Assembly (NCBI GenBank): GCA_035546775.1
Contig: DASZWD010000054.1
Location: 1-64,000 of the forward strand
Direction: 5' to 3'
Source: Acidimicrobiales bacterium
Lineage (GTDB): Bacteria; Actinomycetota; Acidimicrobiia; Acidimicrobiales; JACCXE01
DNA: 64,000 nucleotides
The position numbers and the translations under genes are program-made. This document shows, in pieces, positions 49,508 through 58,275 of the stretch. Below the pieces are notes generated by a model. That model did not search any database and was not told the origin of the DNA. It saw only the letters and a list, made by a program, of their open reading frames with translations. Each line of letters starts with the position of its first letter. The stretch's first letter is position 1.

Positions 49508-52198
49508 CTAGTAGCCGGGCCGGGTCGAGACGCCCGCCGCCGAGACACCGGCGATCCAATACGGCTCGCCGGTCGTGTCGAACGGCACCGGGGCGCAGAA
49601 GAACACCGTCGAGAGCCCGGAGTCCTTGTTCCACCGCTGCTCGATCCCGATGATCCAGCCGTCGTAGGAACGGGTGCCGCCGTAGGTGGGCCGCCACTTG
49701 ACGGTGATCCGGTCGTTGAGCTTGCGGGCGAACACGTGCGCCCACGCCGGGTGCGTCGACTTGCGCGGCTCGAGCGTGACCGACCGGACACGGCGGTGCC
49801 GGTCCTTCTTCTCGGTGACGACACGCTGGGCCCGGTACAGGCTCTCGTCGTCGGTCTGATACAGCAGTCCCGTCTCCGAGAAACTGCGCTTCCGATACGT
49901 CGTTTTGCTCGCCGCGTCCTCGGCCGGCACGGCGTCGCCGCCGGCGCGCTGCATCGTGGAGTAGTTCACGATGCGGTCGTCGGCGAGAGCGATGCGTGCC
50001 GGCGGGATCTCGGCGCCGCCGCCGTCGCCGATCGTCACCTGCGACGTCACCGACGCCGCCGCCGTCCACCGGTACTGGCGGTTAATGAACCGGACCTTCC
50101 CGCCGTCCTGATGGTCGATGTACACCGAGCCGTTCTCAGTCTTGGCGATCGCCAGCATCGCCGACCAGGCGTCGCCACCGATGCTGGCGGCCTGCATCGT
50201 CGTGTTCCCCGTCGCGATGTTGCGCTGAGTCGACGAGTAGCCGATCAGGTCGAGGATCCGGCCGAGCCGAGTCGACGTGAGATCGCCGGCCCACGGCGTC
50301 GTGCCGGCCGACCTGTGTGCGGACACGCGGGCGCTCGACAGCGCCGACGTGTACAGCGCGAGCTCGTCGACGACGCCGGTGAGATACCTCGTCGGCGACG
50401 TGCCGGTCAGTTCGCCGGCGGCGACCTTCACCGGCTTGGCGGGCCACGTGACAGAGCCAGGCGCGCCGCTCGTCAACGTCTTGCCCTCGACGCCGTCGAC
50501 ATAAAGGCTCGTCGTCGCCCCGGCCTGCGTGATCACGATGTGATGCGTCGCGCCGTCGAACACCGCGGCCGTCGACTGGTACTCGCAGAACACGCCCGAG
50601 GCGGTGTCCTCGTACCGGTACTGCAAGTGCTGGTCCCCGGGCGCCACCATGCGGAGCTGAATGCCGTCGTAGACGGTCCCGATCTGGAGCAGGAACCGGG
50701 TGATCGAGGCGTCGCTGTTGGCGTTGACCCACAACTCGAGCGTGAAGTTCGCGCCCAACGTGATCGAACCGGTCACCGCGTCGTCGACGCCGTCGAAGTG
50801 GACCGCGGCGTTGTCGTCGTTCACGATGAGCCCGGCGCCGCTGTTCGCCGGCGCCGTACCGGCGTAGGTGCCGGCGTTCCCGTTGCCCGACGCGTCCGCG
50901 GCCGTCGAGCCGGACGACTCGCCGAGACGCCACCACAGCGCCGGTGTGTCCGCCGCGACCTCCGTCGCGTACGCCGACGACACCAGGTCGGTGTTCGAGA
51001 AGAACTCGGTGACGTCGACCAAGTGGACGTTCACGACCGAGTCGGGGAACTGCGACGCCTCGACCTGGAAACCGTCCTGCGACACCTGGCCGTAGAACAC
51101 GTCGGTGTTCGCCGTCGTGGTGCCGCCAAGGATCCGGAACCATGTGCCGGGCAGAAGCTTGCCGAAGTACGTGCCCGACGTGTTGTCGGGGTCGAACAGG
51201 CCGGCCGAGTTGTCGAGCAACAGGTCGCCGGTGCCGGCGCCGGGCTGCGTGAACTCGTCCTCGGTGCCCCACTTCGTCGACCAGGCGAACGTTTTCAACG
51301 TGATGTCGACCCAGTCACCCGACGACGGCACCGCCGATGACGCGATACCGGGAGCGAACTGGATGAGATGCGCCGGATACGAGCCGTTCCCGGGCGTGGT
51401 GACCGTCGAGATCGCCGGCGCCTGCGTCGCCAACACGATCGCGGCGGCGGACGGGGTGACGGTGGTGCCGCTGACGATCGTCGGCGATTGCGGCGCCAAC
51501 ACCACCGCGGCCTCGGACGGCGTGACCGTCGTGCCGGTCGTCGCCGCCTTCAGCTCGATACCGATACCCAACGACTGGATCGACGTCGACCACGACGCAT
51601 CCACGGACGTGTCGTTGTCGCTACGCCACTGGGATTCGAGGGCGGTCGCGGGTCCGCCGCCGGCGATGTCGCCGAGCTTCGTGAACCCGGTTCCCTGCGT
51701 CGTCGACTCGTTGGCGAGATGAGCGAACGCGCCGTACGTGCCGTTGTCGACCGAACCGAACGCGGCGAGCGTGACCGTCGCCGACGTCGCAGCCGAGAAG
51801 CCGCCACCGCCACCGCCGGACCCGGCGACGGCCTGCACGATCGCGTTCGACCCGTTCGTGCCGCCGGTGTCGCATCCGGAGAAGTCGTCAACAGACCACG
51901 AACACGACGTCTGCGTGACGCCACCGAAATCGATGACGATCGCCGCGGGCGTCGGCGACGCCGGCGCGACGCCCCGGAAGATCGTGAGGCGGCTCGTCGC
52001 GCGGACGTCGGTCGAGACCTGCGTCCATGTCGTGACGCCGCCGCCCGAAATCGTCGGCGTGTCCGGCGTCGTCGCCTTGCTGTTGAGGACCGCGACGAGG
52101 ATCAGGTCGTTACCGGTCGGTGACACCGACGCCGTCGAAAACGACGACGCGTCCGTCGAGTCGCGGCTCGCGGTGAGGTTCGTCGCTGCGATCGTCAT
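49508..52198 (-). CDS. Large tail-tip protein with inserted LamG (concanavalin-like) domain
   Basis: 896 residues. Residues 1-215 are beta-rich. Residues about 220-266 hold two tandem copies of a ~22-residue unit (TTVTPSxAAxVLAxQxPxI). Residues about 280-405 resemble baseplate/tail-tip structural domains (FAWSTKWGTEDEFTQ, DVFYGQVSQDGFQVE). A LamG domain occupies about 410-630 (PALWWRLGESSGSTAADASG, FTLELWVNANSDASI, ATTSLYVDGVEG). The rest (about 640-896) is again tail-tip-like (SLYRAQRVVTEKKDRHRRVRS, YDGWIIGIEQRWNKD). LamG domains bind carbohydrate, so this protein may contact the cell surface. Confidence 0.75.
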   Translation of the reverse strand: MTIAATNLTASRDSTDASSFSTASVSPTGNDLILVAVLNSKATTPDTPTISGGGVTTWTQVSTDVRATSRLTIFRGVAPASPTPAAIVIDFGGVTQTSCSWSVDDFSGCDTGGTNGSNAIVQAVAGSGGGGGGFSAATSATVTLAAFGSVDNGTYGAFAHLANESTTQGTGFTKLGDIAGGGPATALESQWRSDNDTSVDASWSTSIQSLGIGIELKAATTGTTVTPSEAAVVLAPQSPTIVSGTTVTPSAAAIVLATQAPAISTVTTPGNGSYPAHLIQFAPGIASSAVPSSGDWVDITLKTFAWSTKWGTEDEFTQPGAGTGDLLLDNSAGLFDPDNTSGTYFGKLLPGTWFRILGGTTTANTDVFYGQVSQDGFQVEASQFPDSVVNVHLVDVTEFFSNTDLVSSAYATEVAADTPALWWRLGESSGSTAADASGNGNAGTYAGTAPANSGAGLIVNDDNAAVHFDGVDDAVTGSITLGANFTLELWVNANSDASITRFLLQIGTVYDGIQLRMVAPGDQHLQYRYEDTASGVFCEYQSTAAVFDGATHHIVITQAGATTSLYVDGVEGKTLTSGAPGSVTWPAKPVKVAAGELTGTSPTRYLTGVVDELALYTSALSSARVSAHRSAGTTPWAGDLTSTRLGRILDLIGYSSTQRNIATGNTTMQAASIGGDAWSAMLAIAKTENGSVYIDHQDGGKVRFINRQYRWTAAASVTSQVTIGDGGGAEIPPARIALADDRIVNYSTMQRAGGDAVPAEDAASKTTYRKRSFSETGLLYQTDDESLYRAQRVVTEKKDRHRRVRSVTLEPRKSTHPAWAHVFARKLNDRITVKWRPTYGGTRSYDGWIIGIEQRWNKDSGLSTVFFCAPVPFDTTGEPYWIAGVSAAGVSTRPGY

Positions 52199-52231
52199 GC
52201 GAACTCCGTCACGGCCGCCAGGCCCGCTCGA

Positions 52232-52696
52232 TTAGGCGTAGTCGAGGGTGAAGATGCCGTTCGCGTTCCACTGGATCGTGAACGTGCCGCCCGTCACCGA
52301 GAAGTCGGCGCCGAACGTGATCGCGACGATGCCCGGCTTCGCGGTCGGCGAAGCGATCGTGTCGTCGTAGACGAGCACGCCGCGCACACTGCTGAACGTC
52401 GCCGACGCCCACGACAGATCATTCGCGTCGAAGTTCAGCTGCGTCGCCACCGGCGAAGCCACGACCACAGTCAGACCGGACAGCGCGGCCCCGCCGGCCG
52501 AATAGCCCGTACCCGACACCTCGTTGGCATTGAACGGCGCCGCCGCGTACGCCGTGTTGGTGTCGAAGTTCGGCGTCGTCAGCGAGTTCGTAAACAGCGC
52601 GGCCTTGATCGAGTCGCTGTCGAGATCGACGGCGGTCGTGTTCTTCAGGATGTCGCGCAGCGTGAGCCCGAACGCTCCGCTTGCATTAAACGCCAT
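52232..52696 (-). CDS. Phage structural protein, unassigned
   Basis: 154 residues. Beta-rich, with LNFDANDLSWASATFSSVRGVLVYDD, a pattern I recognise from actinophage virion proteins. It begins MAFNASGAFGLTLRDIL. Between the tape measure region and the large tail protein; probably a minor tail component. Confidence 0.6.
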   Translation of the reverse strand: MAFNASGAFGLTLRDILKNTTAVDLDSDSIKAALFTNSLTTPNFDTNTAYAAAPFNANEVSGTGYSAGGAALSGLTVVVASPVATQLNFDANDLSWASATFSSVRGVLVYDDTIASPTAKPGIVAITFGADFSVTGGTFTIQWNANGIFTLDYA

Positions 52697-52700
52697 GCCT

Positions 52701-52952
52701 TTAGCCCTCGCCCTCGTTCACGGCCGCCTCGAGGCCGGCGGCGACCACGTAGTCGCGGATCTCCCGCCAGTAGCGGCGAGAGGCGTGCAACGCCTCACAC
52801 GCCGAGTCGTAGGCGTCGTGCTGCTCCCGGGTGACCTCGCCGCCGCCGTCGACGACAGCCTTCGTGGCGTCGTACGCGGCGTACAGGTCGATGACACCAG
52901 GCAACGACTCCGCCCCCACCGGCGCGCTCGGCGGCCGTTCCGAATCAGACAT
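52701..52952 (-). CDS. Small phage protein, unassigned
   Basis: 83 residues from the ATG at 52952, which has AGGAG 6 bp upstream. Helical (DLYAAYDATKAVVDGGGEV, HDAYDSACEALHASRRYW). No family recognised. Lies between the tape measure gene and minor tail genes, 8 bp after the previous small gene. Confidence 0.6.
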   Translation of the reverse strand: MSDSERPPSAPVGAESLPGVIDLYAAYDATKAVVDGGGEVTREQHDAYDSACEALHASRRYWREIRDYVVAAGLEAAVNEGEG

Positions 52953-52960
52953 CGACACTC

Positions 52961-53203
52961 CTAACCTCTGATCGCTTTGCCCTGCACACGGGTGTGCTCG
53001 GCGAACACGGTGGCGTCCTGGCGCCCGTCCCAATGCTCGGTACGCACCCCCGCAACACCCGGCTTGTCCTCACGCGCGACCGGCGTCGACCGCGACGAAC
53101 CCGGCCCCGAACCCATCCGACGAAACGCCGAGCTCGGCCGCCCCACACCAACACGGCGCTTCCACTCCTCAGGCGTCTCCGGCCTGTCCGGCTTCACCGA
53201 CAT
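52961..53203 (-). CDS. Small basic phage protein, unassigned
   Basis: 80 residues, ATG start. Rich in Arg, Gly and Pro (PETPEEWKRRVGVGRP, RTEHWDGRQDATVFAEHT). No domain recognised; coding is supported by clean packing between neighbours and a start 11 bp after the tape measure stop. Role unknown. Confidence 0.5.
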   Translation of the reverse strand: MSVKPDRPETPEEWKRRVGVGRPSSAFRRMGSGPGSSRSTPVAREDKPGVAGVRTEHWDGRQDATVFAEHTRVQGKAIRG

Positions 53204-53214
53204 CGCTTCCCCCT

Positions 53215-55002
53215 CTACGGCTTCAGGTACGCGCCGCGGCCGTTACCGATAGCGCCACCATGAGCGAAGTGGTACTCGAGGCCCTGGACTACGGCGGCCG
53301 CGACGTCACGCTCGGTCGCCAATACCTGACCCGTTTGGACGATCACGGTCAGATCGCCGCGACTGCCGCCAGCCGGCTGGCCAACGACATCGAGCGGTGA
53401 ACGCGAGGACGTGCCGTCGAGGTCATCGTTCGAGACGACGTACTCGCCGCCATGCGCCAGGATCACCTGAGGCGCGCCCTTCGGGCCGGGCACGAAACCG
53501 CCCTTGGCGAACGCGTGCAAGCGACGGCCAGAGTTGTCAGCCTGAACCAGGTTGACCTGGACCGTCTTGTCCTTGATCCCGCCGAGAGCACGATTCACGT
53601 CGTCACGGAACTGGTCGAACTTCGACGCGGCATCCTTCAGCTTCGGCCCGATGCCCGGCACCCAGCCGAACGCCGACGCAGCCGCGTGGATGATCGTGCC
53701 GACCATGCCGAGGATCTGATCGGCGACGAACCTGACGCCGGTCAGGAACGCGTTCTTGATCGTGTCCCAGTTCTTCGCGATCACGACGGCGAGCAGCGCG
53801 ACGGCGGCACCGACAGCGACGAACGGGATGGCGTCGAGCGCGATACCGAACGCTGCCGCGCCCACGGCGCCCTCGGCGAACAACGGTCCGATCACCGCGG
53901 CGGCGACGCTAAGCCCGCCAAGGACCGTGATGAGGCCGCCGCCGAGAACGATCGCCTGTTGCATGCCGGGACTCAGTTTCGAGAACGCGTCCGCGCCGGC
54001 ACCGATTGCGTTGAAAAGCTTCGTCGCTAGCGGCTCGGCGGCGACGAAGACTTGGTTCTTGATTTTCGTCCACTTCTCGCTGAAGTCTTCGGTGTCGGCT
54101 CCGGCCTTGCGGATGGTGTCCTTGCCGGACGTGATGCTCTTGAGCATGTCGTCGTAGGACAACTTGCCGGAGCGGATCAGACCGGCGAACTTCGTGCCTG
54201 CCTTGGTGCCGAAGACTTCCATCGCGTCGCCGGCGGCCTTCGTGTCGTTCGGAGCGTTCTTGATCGTCGCGAACGTGTCGGCGAGGAACTGTTGCGCCGG
54301 CACACCGTCCTTCGCTGCGGCCGCCAGTGCCTTACCGAGTGCGGGGATCACGTCGGACGTCGAGAGGCCTTCCTTGCCAAGCGTCGCGACGAGAGCGGTC
54401 GTTTCGCCGATCGTGAAGTGGAACTGGCTGAGCGTCGTCTGAGAATCAGCCACCTGCGACGCGAGATCTGAAAAGGCGACGCCAGACTGCTGCGACGCGC
54501 GGAACATCTCGTTGAGGATCGCCGGAGCATCCGCGGCCCGGACTCCGAACACGTTCAGCGCGTCGGTGGCGGACTGCATATTTGCCTGAAGATCGGTGCC
54601 GGTGATGCGGGACAGCTCGAGGAACTGCTCGGAGAGGCCGCGGCCCGTCTTGCCGGTCGCGTCCATCTTCTGCGCGACAAAAGCGACGGCGTCGCCGGCC
54701 GACTTGAAGTCGGTCGGGACGTCCTTCACCACGGTCTTGAAGTCGGCCTCGAGGCCTTTCAGCTTGTCGCCGGTCGCGCCGGTCGCGACGCGCAGGTGAT
54801 CGTTGACGGCGTCGAAGTCCTCGCCGACCTTGTACAGAGCGCCGCCGATCGCGCCGATCGCGGCGCCGGCGCCGGCGGCGACGGTCGCGTACTTTGCGAA
54901 ACCGGAGCCCGAGGTGCCGAGCCCGGCGACGACCTTGGACACGGCCTTCTCGAACGACGACGAGTCGCCGAGGAACTTGACGACAACCTCATTTGCGGCC
55001 AT
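53215..55002 (-). CDS. Tail tape measure protein
   Basis: 595 residues with an ATG. N-terminal TMP region (VVVKFLGDSSSFEKAVSKV), then the phage tail tape measure domain (FLELSRITGTDLQANM, LGKALAAAAKDGVPAQQF, NDTKAAGDAMEVFGTKAG). Central hydrophobic helices (AVGAAAFGIALDAIPFVAVGAAVALLAVVIA), a later AKGGFVPGPKGAPQVILAHGGEYV. Length of about 600 residues predicts a short tail, on the order of 90 nm if 1.5 angstrom per residue applies. Expressed after the chaperones. Confidence 0.88.
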   Translation of the reverse strand: MAANEVVVKFLGDSSSFEKAVSKVVAGLGTSGSGFAKYATVAAGAGAAIGAIGGALYKVGEDFDAVNDHLRVATGATGDKLKGLEADFKTVVKDVPTDFKSAGDAVAFVAQKMDATGKTGRGLSEQFLELSRITGTDLQANMQSATDALNVFGVRAADAPAILNEMFRASQQSGVAFSDLASQVADSQTTLSQFHFTIGETTALVATLGKEGLSTSDVIPALGKALAAAAKDGVPAQQFLADTFATIKNAPNDTKAAGDAMEVFGTKAGTKFAGLIRSGKLSYDDMLKSITSGKDTIRKAGADTEDFSEKWTKIKNQVFVAAEPLATKLFNAIGAGADAFSKLSPGMQQAIVLGGGLITVLGGLSVAAAVIGPLFAEGAVGAAAFGIALDAIPFVAVGAAVALLAVVIAKNWDTIKNAFLTGVRFVADQILGMVGTIIHAAASAFGWVPGIGPKLKDAASKFDQFRDDVNRALGGIKDKTVQVNLVQADNSGRRLHAFAKGGFVPGPKGAPQVILAHGGEYVVSNDDLDGTSSRSPLDVVGQPAGGSRGDLTVIVQTGQVLATERDVAAAVVQGLEYHFAHGGAIGNGRGAYLKP

Positions 55003-55008
55003 GCGTTT

Positions 55009-55469
55009 TCACCTCGATTCTCGGGCCTTGCGGCGGTATTCGTCGACCTGGAGCTTCAGGTCCTCCACCTCGGCGAACGTGAGGTGTTGCACTTCCCACG
55101 GCTTGACGCCGAACAGGTACGCAAAGAACGGCAGATACGACCTCAGCCGCCTTCGCTGTGTGAAGGGTCCTCGAGCTTCTCTGCGGACTCCTCCTCGTCG
55201 TCGCCGATCGGCTCGACGATGTCGAAGTTGATGGCGTCGGACACCGCCCGGAACGCCAGGCCCTTGCTGCTGCCGCGGCGACGGACGAGCCAGGCCAGGC
55301 CGGCGAACATGCGGGCACCTTTCGGACCGTCGCCGAGCAGGATGGCGTCGAGGTCAGGGCCGCCCTGGGCGAGGAGGTCGCCGACATCGCTGGCGGTGAT
55401 GTCGGAAGGCGACACGCGGTAAGCGCCGGCGAACGGGCCGGACGTGACACGGAACGTGATGTCTGGCAT
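55009..55469 (-). CDS. Tail assembly chaperone, long form (-1 frameshift product)
   Basis: The first chaperone (55143-55469) is followed without a gap by an open -1 frame ending at 55009 that encodes RSYLPFFAYLFGVKPWEVQHL and ends DEYRRKARESR. The second segment (FGVKPWEV, LTFAEVEDLK) is typical of the T part of G/GT chaperones. A -1 shift near the end of the first frame would fuse them into about 153 residues. I cannot identify a perfect slippery heptamer; CCCTTCA near the end is a weak candidate. It should bind the tape measure protein during tail assembly. Confidence 0.6.
55143..55469 (-). CDS. Tail assembly chaperone, short form
   Basis: 108 residues, ATG start. MPDITFRVTSGPFAGAYRVSP, then a helical part (ASDVGDLLAQGGPDLDAILL) and an acidic C-terminus (PIGDDEEESAEKLEDPS). 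Position just before the tape measure gene and the overlapping -1 frame identify it as the G-type chaperone. Made in excess over the frameshifted form in related phages. Confidence 0.7.
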   Translation of the reverse strand: MPDITFRVTSGPFAGAYRVSPSDITASDVGDLLAQGGPDLDAILLGDGPKGARMFAGLAWLVRRRGSSKGLAFRAVSDAINFDIVEPIGDDEEESAEKLEDPSHSEGG

Positions 55470-55504
55470 TGAAGGATTCCCCTCGGTTCGTTTGGTGTGA
55501 TGGG

Positions 55505-55924
55505 TCAGGTGAGATGGGCGCGGTCGAGCAGGTCGGCCATGCCCTCGTCGTAGGTCTCGAGCGCCTCGTCGCGGGTCGCGACGATCGCCGGGAAGATGAT
55601 TCGGCCTTCGCGGATGAACGGGCGTTCCACGGACTTGTTTCGGCCGACGCGGCCGCCGAAGTCGATGAACCCGTAGTACGGGACGCGGGCGCCGCCACCC
55701 TTGATCGAGGCACCGCGCTGCTCGGCCCGCGCGACGAGCGACGCACGCAGCCGGCCGCTGAGCTCAGGGGCGCGGCCCTGTGCGTTGCGGGCGACGATCT
55801 CGGAGACCCGCTTGTGGAGTTGGCGGAGCTCGCGCGGCAACTCGTCGGACACCTGGCGCAGCGCCCGCTGCACCTCGATGAGGCCGACAACTCCGATGCC
55901 GTGCGCGCCGGCGTTGACCGCCAC
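55505..55924 (-). CDS. HK97 gp10-like tail completion protein
   Basis: 139 residues from a GTG at 55924, two bases after the tail tube stop. Helical first half (LIEVQRALRQVSDELPRELRQLHKRV, SGRLRASLVARA), then GARVPYYGFIDFGGRVGRNKSVERPFI, the usual motif with FxxFG and RPF of gp10/minor capsid-type proteins. It links the tail tube to the head or neck. Confidence 0.7.
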   Translation of the reverse strand: MAVNAGAHGIGVVGLIEVQRALRQVSDELPRELRQLHKRVSEIVARNAQGRAPELSGRLRASLVARAEQRGASIKGGGARVPYYGFIDFGGRVGRNKSVERPFIREGRIIFPAIVATRDEALETYDEGMADLLDRAHLT

Positions 55925-55926
55925 GG

Positions 55927-56871
55927 CTACGGCGTGGACTCGCCCGAGACGACCGTGACGGTGAGCGCGGTCGAGTCGGCGGCGGTGGCGACGAACTTGC
56001 CGGAAAGCGGCTGCTCGAGCACGTCCATGTTCGCCAGGTTCGGCATGCCCTTGTCGGACCGGATGTTGCCGGCGACGGTGACGGAGTCCGAGCCACGCGT
56101 GAACGCGAGGGACAGCGCGGCCTCGGTGCCGTTCACGATGCGGTTGAGCGCCGTGAGCGACTCGAACTCGCATTTGAGATCGAACGAATACTGGCGGCGG
56201 CCGTTCTCGAGCGGCTCGCTGATCGTCGAGTCACCGGTGAAGATCCGGTCGAGGTTGAACGCGTTGACACCCTTGATCGACCCGGACTTCACCTTCGCCG
56301 CCGACCCGCCGATCGTGATGGCGCCGTGCACGAACGACAACAGCTGAAGCCCCGACGTGTACGACGCCGACGCCAGCGCGGTGGCGGTCGTCTGGTCCTT
56401 GGCGACGACGGTGAACACGAGCTTCACGTGCTTGTTGACCTCGAAGCTGAGCTCCCAGTCGAGAATCTTCACGCCGTTCCACGTGAAGGGCTGCACGGTG
56501 CCGTCATCGGACGGACGGCCAGCCTGCACCGTCAGACCCTTGCCGGTCAGATCGCCCGGCGAGATGGTGTGCGTGTACGGCCCCGCGCCCGTCGTGACGA
56601 CAGAGCCGAGCGCGTGCTTGAACAGCAGCGCAATGTTCTTCGTCGCCAGCTCGAGCGTGATCGGCCCCGTGACGCGCTTCGTGCCGCCGACCCAGTCGTC
56701 GGAGCGCAGGACGCGTTGCCCGGAACGGATCCCTTCCGACTCGATCCGCGCGATGTCGAGGTCAATGTTCTCGTCGAGCAGCTCGTAGAACCGCGTGACG
56801 GTGACCGCGGTCCCCCACGTCGACTCCTCGGCGACGCCGAGCTGACCGGAAATTCCCGAACCTGTAGCCAC
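55927..56871 (-). CDS. Major tail tube protein
   Basis: 314 residues with a GTG start whose first base is shared with the previous stop. Beta-rich throughout: GVAEESTWGTAVTVTRFYEL, RIESEGIRSGQRVLRSDDW, GPITLELATKNIALLFKHALG, LSFEVNKHVKLVFTVVAKD, NGRRQYSFDLKCEFESL. This is the pattern of siphophage tail tube proteins. Ends with a short Ig-like tail (ALTVTVVSGESTP). Confidence 0.82.
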   Translation of the reverse strand: MATGSGISGQLGVAEESTWGTAVTVTRFYELLDENIDLDIARIESEGIRSGQRVLRSDDWVGGTKRVTGPITLELATKNIALLFKHALGSVVTTGAGPYTHTISPGDLTGKGLTVQAGRPSDDGTVQPFTWNGVKILDWELSFEVNKHVKLVFTVVAKDQTTATALASASYTSGLQLLSFVHGAITIGGSAAKVKSGSIKGVNAFNLDRIFTGDSTISEPLENGRRQYSFDLKCEFESLTALNRIVNGTEAALSLAFTRGSDSVTVAGNIRSDKGMPNLANMDVLEQPLSGKFVATAADSTALTVTVVSGESTP

Positions 56872-57113
56872 TACTTGCCCTCCTCGGACTTGTCAGCGGC
56901 CGCGGGCGCGGCCTTGACGGGGGTTTCGGCCGAAACGGACTTCGGCTTGCGGCCCGGCGTCGCGGCCTTCGCGCCGGCGGCGGCGGGCTCGGCGAGACCC
57001 TGATCGATGAGCGAGGCCGCGACGTCGTCGTCGACGTCGACGATCTGGCCGCGTTTCACCTCGAGCTGTGGGTCGGCGAGCCCGCGGGGCTCTGCAATCC
57101 AGCGAATCTTCAT
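56871..57113 (-). CDS. Small Ala/Lys-rich phage protein (copy B)
   Basis: 80 residues. RGQIVDVDDDVAASLIDQGLAEP is followed by an Ala/Lys/Pro-rich tail. The first part matches that of the gene at 58276-58629 (VGDELDVPEHEADDLISQGYAEE), so the two are distant paralogues. The tail resembles the disordered ends of such head-proximal proteins. Function unknown. Confidence 0.6.
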   Translation of the reverse strand: MKIRWIAEPRGLADPQLEVKRGQIVDVDDDVAASLIDQGLAEPAAAGAKAATPGRKPKSVSAETPVKAAPAAADKSEEGK

Positions 57114-57129
57114 GACGGCGCTCCTCGAT

Positions 57130-57579
57130 TCAGATCAGGCGGGCGTTGACTTCGACTTCGAACTCGATGACGCAGGCGGCGCCGTTCGTTGTCGGGTCGG
57201 CGAGCTCACGGAACTGGCCGGCGACGGCGTGCACGACACCGTCGACGTTCCCGAGGCTTGGGTCGTCGGCGAGGGTGTCCTCGATCTCCTGCAGCAGCAC
57301 AAAGGCCCGCGTCTCGACGTCGGCGACATCTTCGGGTGCATCGCTCACCACGGAGACGACGAGCGTGAGCGCGTAGTTCTCGTCGCGCTGCTTGCGGCCG
57401 GCCTTGATGTTCGCGATCTCGTGACGGCCGGTGACGCGGTCGGTGTAGATCGCTTCGCGTTCGATGAAACTCTCGCCGGGGTAGCCCTGCGAGATCTGCA
57501 CGCCTGCGAGCGCGCCGTTCGCCGAGAGAAGTGCGACGAGCGCGGCCTTGACAGCCGGCACGGTCGACCCGGTAGCCAT
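57130..57579 (-). CDS. Tail terminator / neck protein
   Basis: 149 residues from the ATG at 57579, which shares one base with the previous stop (TGATG). VPAVKAALVALLSANGALAGVQISQG at the start and ARAFVLLQEIEDTLADDP; DPTTNGAACVIEFEVEVNA at the end. This size, position and pattern match siphophage tail terminator (gpU-like) proteins. The frame is open further upstream, but that stretch only shadows the connector gene. Confidence 0.65.
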   Translation of the reverse strand: MATGSTVPAVKAALVALLSANGALAGVQISQGYPGESFIEREAIYTDRVTGRHEIANIKAGRKQRDENYALTLVVSVVSDAPEDVADVETRAFVLLQEIEDTLADDPSLGNVDGVVHAVAGQFRELADPTTNGAACVIEFEVEVNARLI

Positions 57580-58268
57580 CAGCCGATCGCCGCGACACGG
57601 TCGGGGCGACGGTCGTCGAGGAGCAGCTCGACGACGGCGTTCGGTACCGCAAAGGGCGCGACGCCGAACACGGGGCCCGACTCGGCGTCGACGCGGTAGG
57701 CGCCGGCCTGCGGGCCGCGCTGGCGCCACACATGGGCGATCATGATCAGCGCGGCTTGCTTGAACTTGTCGGGCGCCGCGGCGGTCGAGGCGGCACGGCC
57801 GCTCGTGTACGTGAACACCACGTTGCCCTGTCCCTGCAGGTACCGCCATTCGATGCCGCTGCGCCGGCGGAACACGAGAGCGGTCTCCGGCTTCACGAGG
57901 TAAGCGTCGGCGGGCTTCGTGTCGAACGTCTCGGGCGAGAGCGTCGTGCCGGCACCGGTGCTGTCGTACTCGACGGCGTTCGTGATCGTGGTCGTTGCCA
58001 GCGGGCCGACTGCGGCGTGACGCAGCTCGATCGACGAGTAGCCGCGGTCGACGGCCTCGTCGAGGAACTGTCGGCCGACGAGCGGCCCGCCGTCGTAGGT
58101 CTCGTTGGTGAACGTGCGGTTCACGACGGGGCCGCACAGATCGACGAGACGCTGCGACACCGCCGTGATGACCGAGGCGAGCTCGGTGTCGTACGTGCCC
58201 GTCGCGCTCTTGACGTTGATCGCGGTCTTGCCCTCGTCGAGCGTAACGATGTCGTACTGATCAGCCAC
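57579..58268 (-). CDS. Head-tail connector protein (gp6-like)
   Basis: 229 residues with a GTG start. A gp6-like pattern: an N-terminal helix (DTELASVITAVSQRLVDLCG), GPVVNRTFTNETYDGG, YLQGQGNVVFTYTSG and KQAALIMIAHVWRQRGP. It binds the portal ring and closes the head. Position after the capsid gene is standard. Confidence 0.75.
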   Translation of the reverse strand: MADQYDIVTLDEGKTAINVKSATGTYDTELASVITAVSQRLVDLCGPVVNRTFTNETYDGGPLVGRQFLDEAVDRGYSSIELRHAAVGPLATTTITNAVEYDSTGAGTTLSPETFDTKPADAYLVKPETALVFRRRSGIEWRYLQGQGNVVFTYTSGRAASTAAAPDKFKQAALIMIAHVWRQRGPQAGAYRVDAESGPVFGVAPFAVPNAVVELLLDDRRPDRVAAIG

Positions 58269-58275
58269 GTCTCAG

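Noticed and set aside
48944-51340. A plus-strand open frame of about 800 codons opposite the phage tail genes
   Set aside because: It is antisense to the endolysin, small tail and LamG tail genes, is Arg-rich without domains, and does not fit the one-direction late operon.
53452-54471. Plus-strand open frames opposite the tape measure gene
   Set aside because: Antisense frames within a well-supported tape measure gene, Arg/Asp-rich and without domains.
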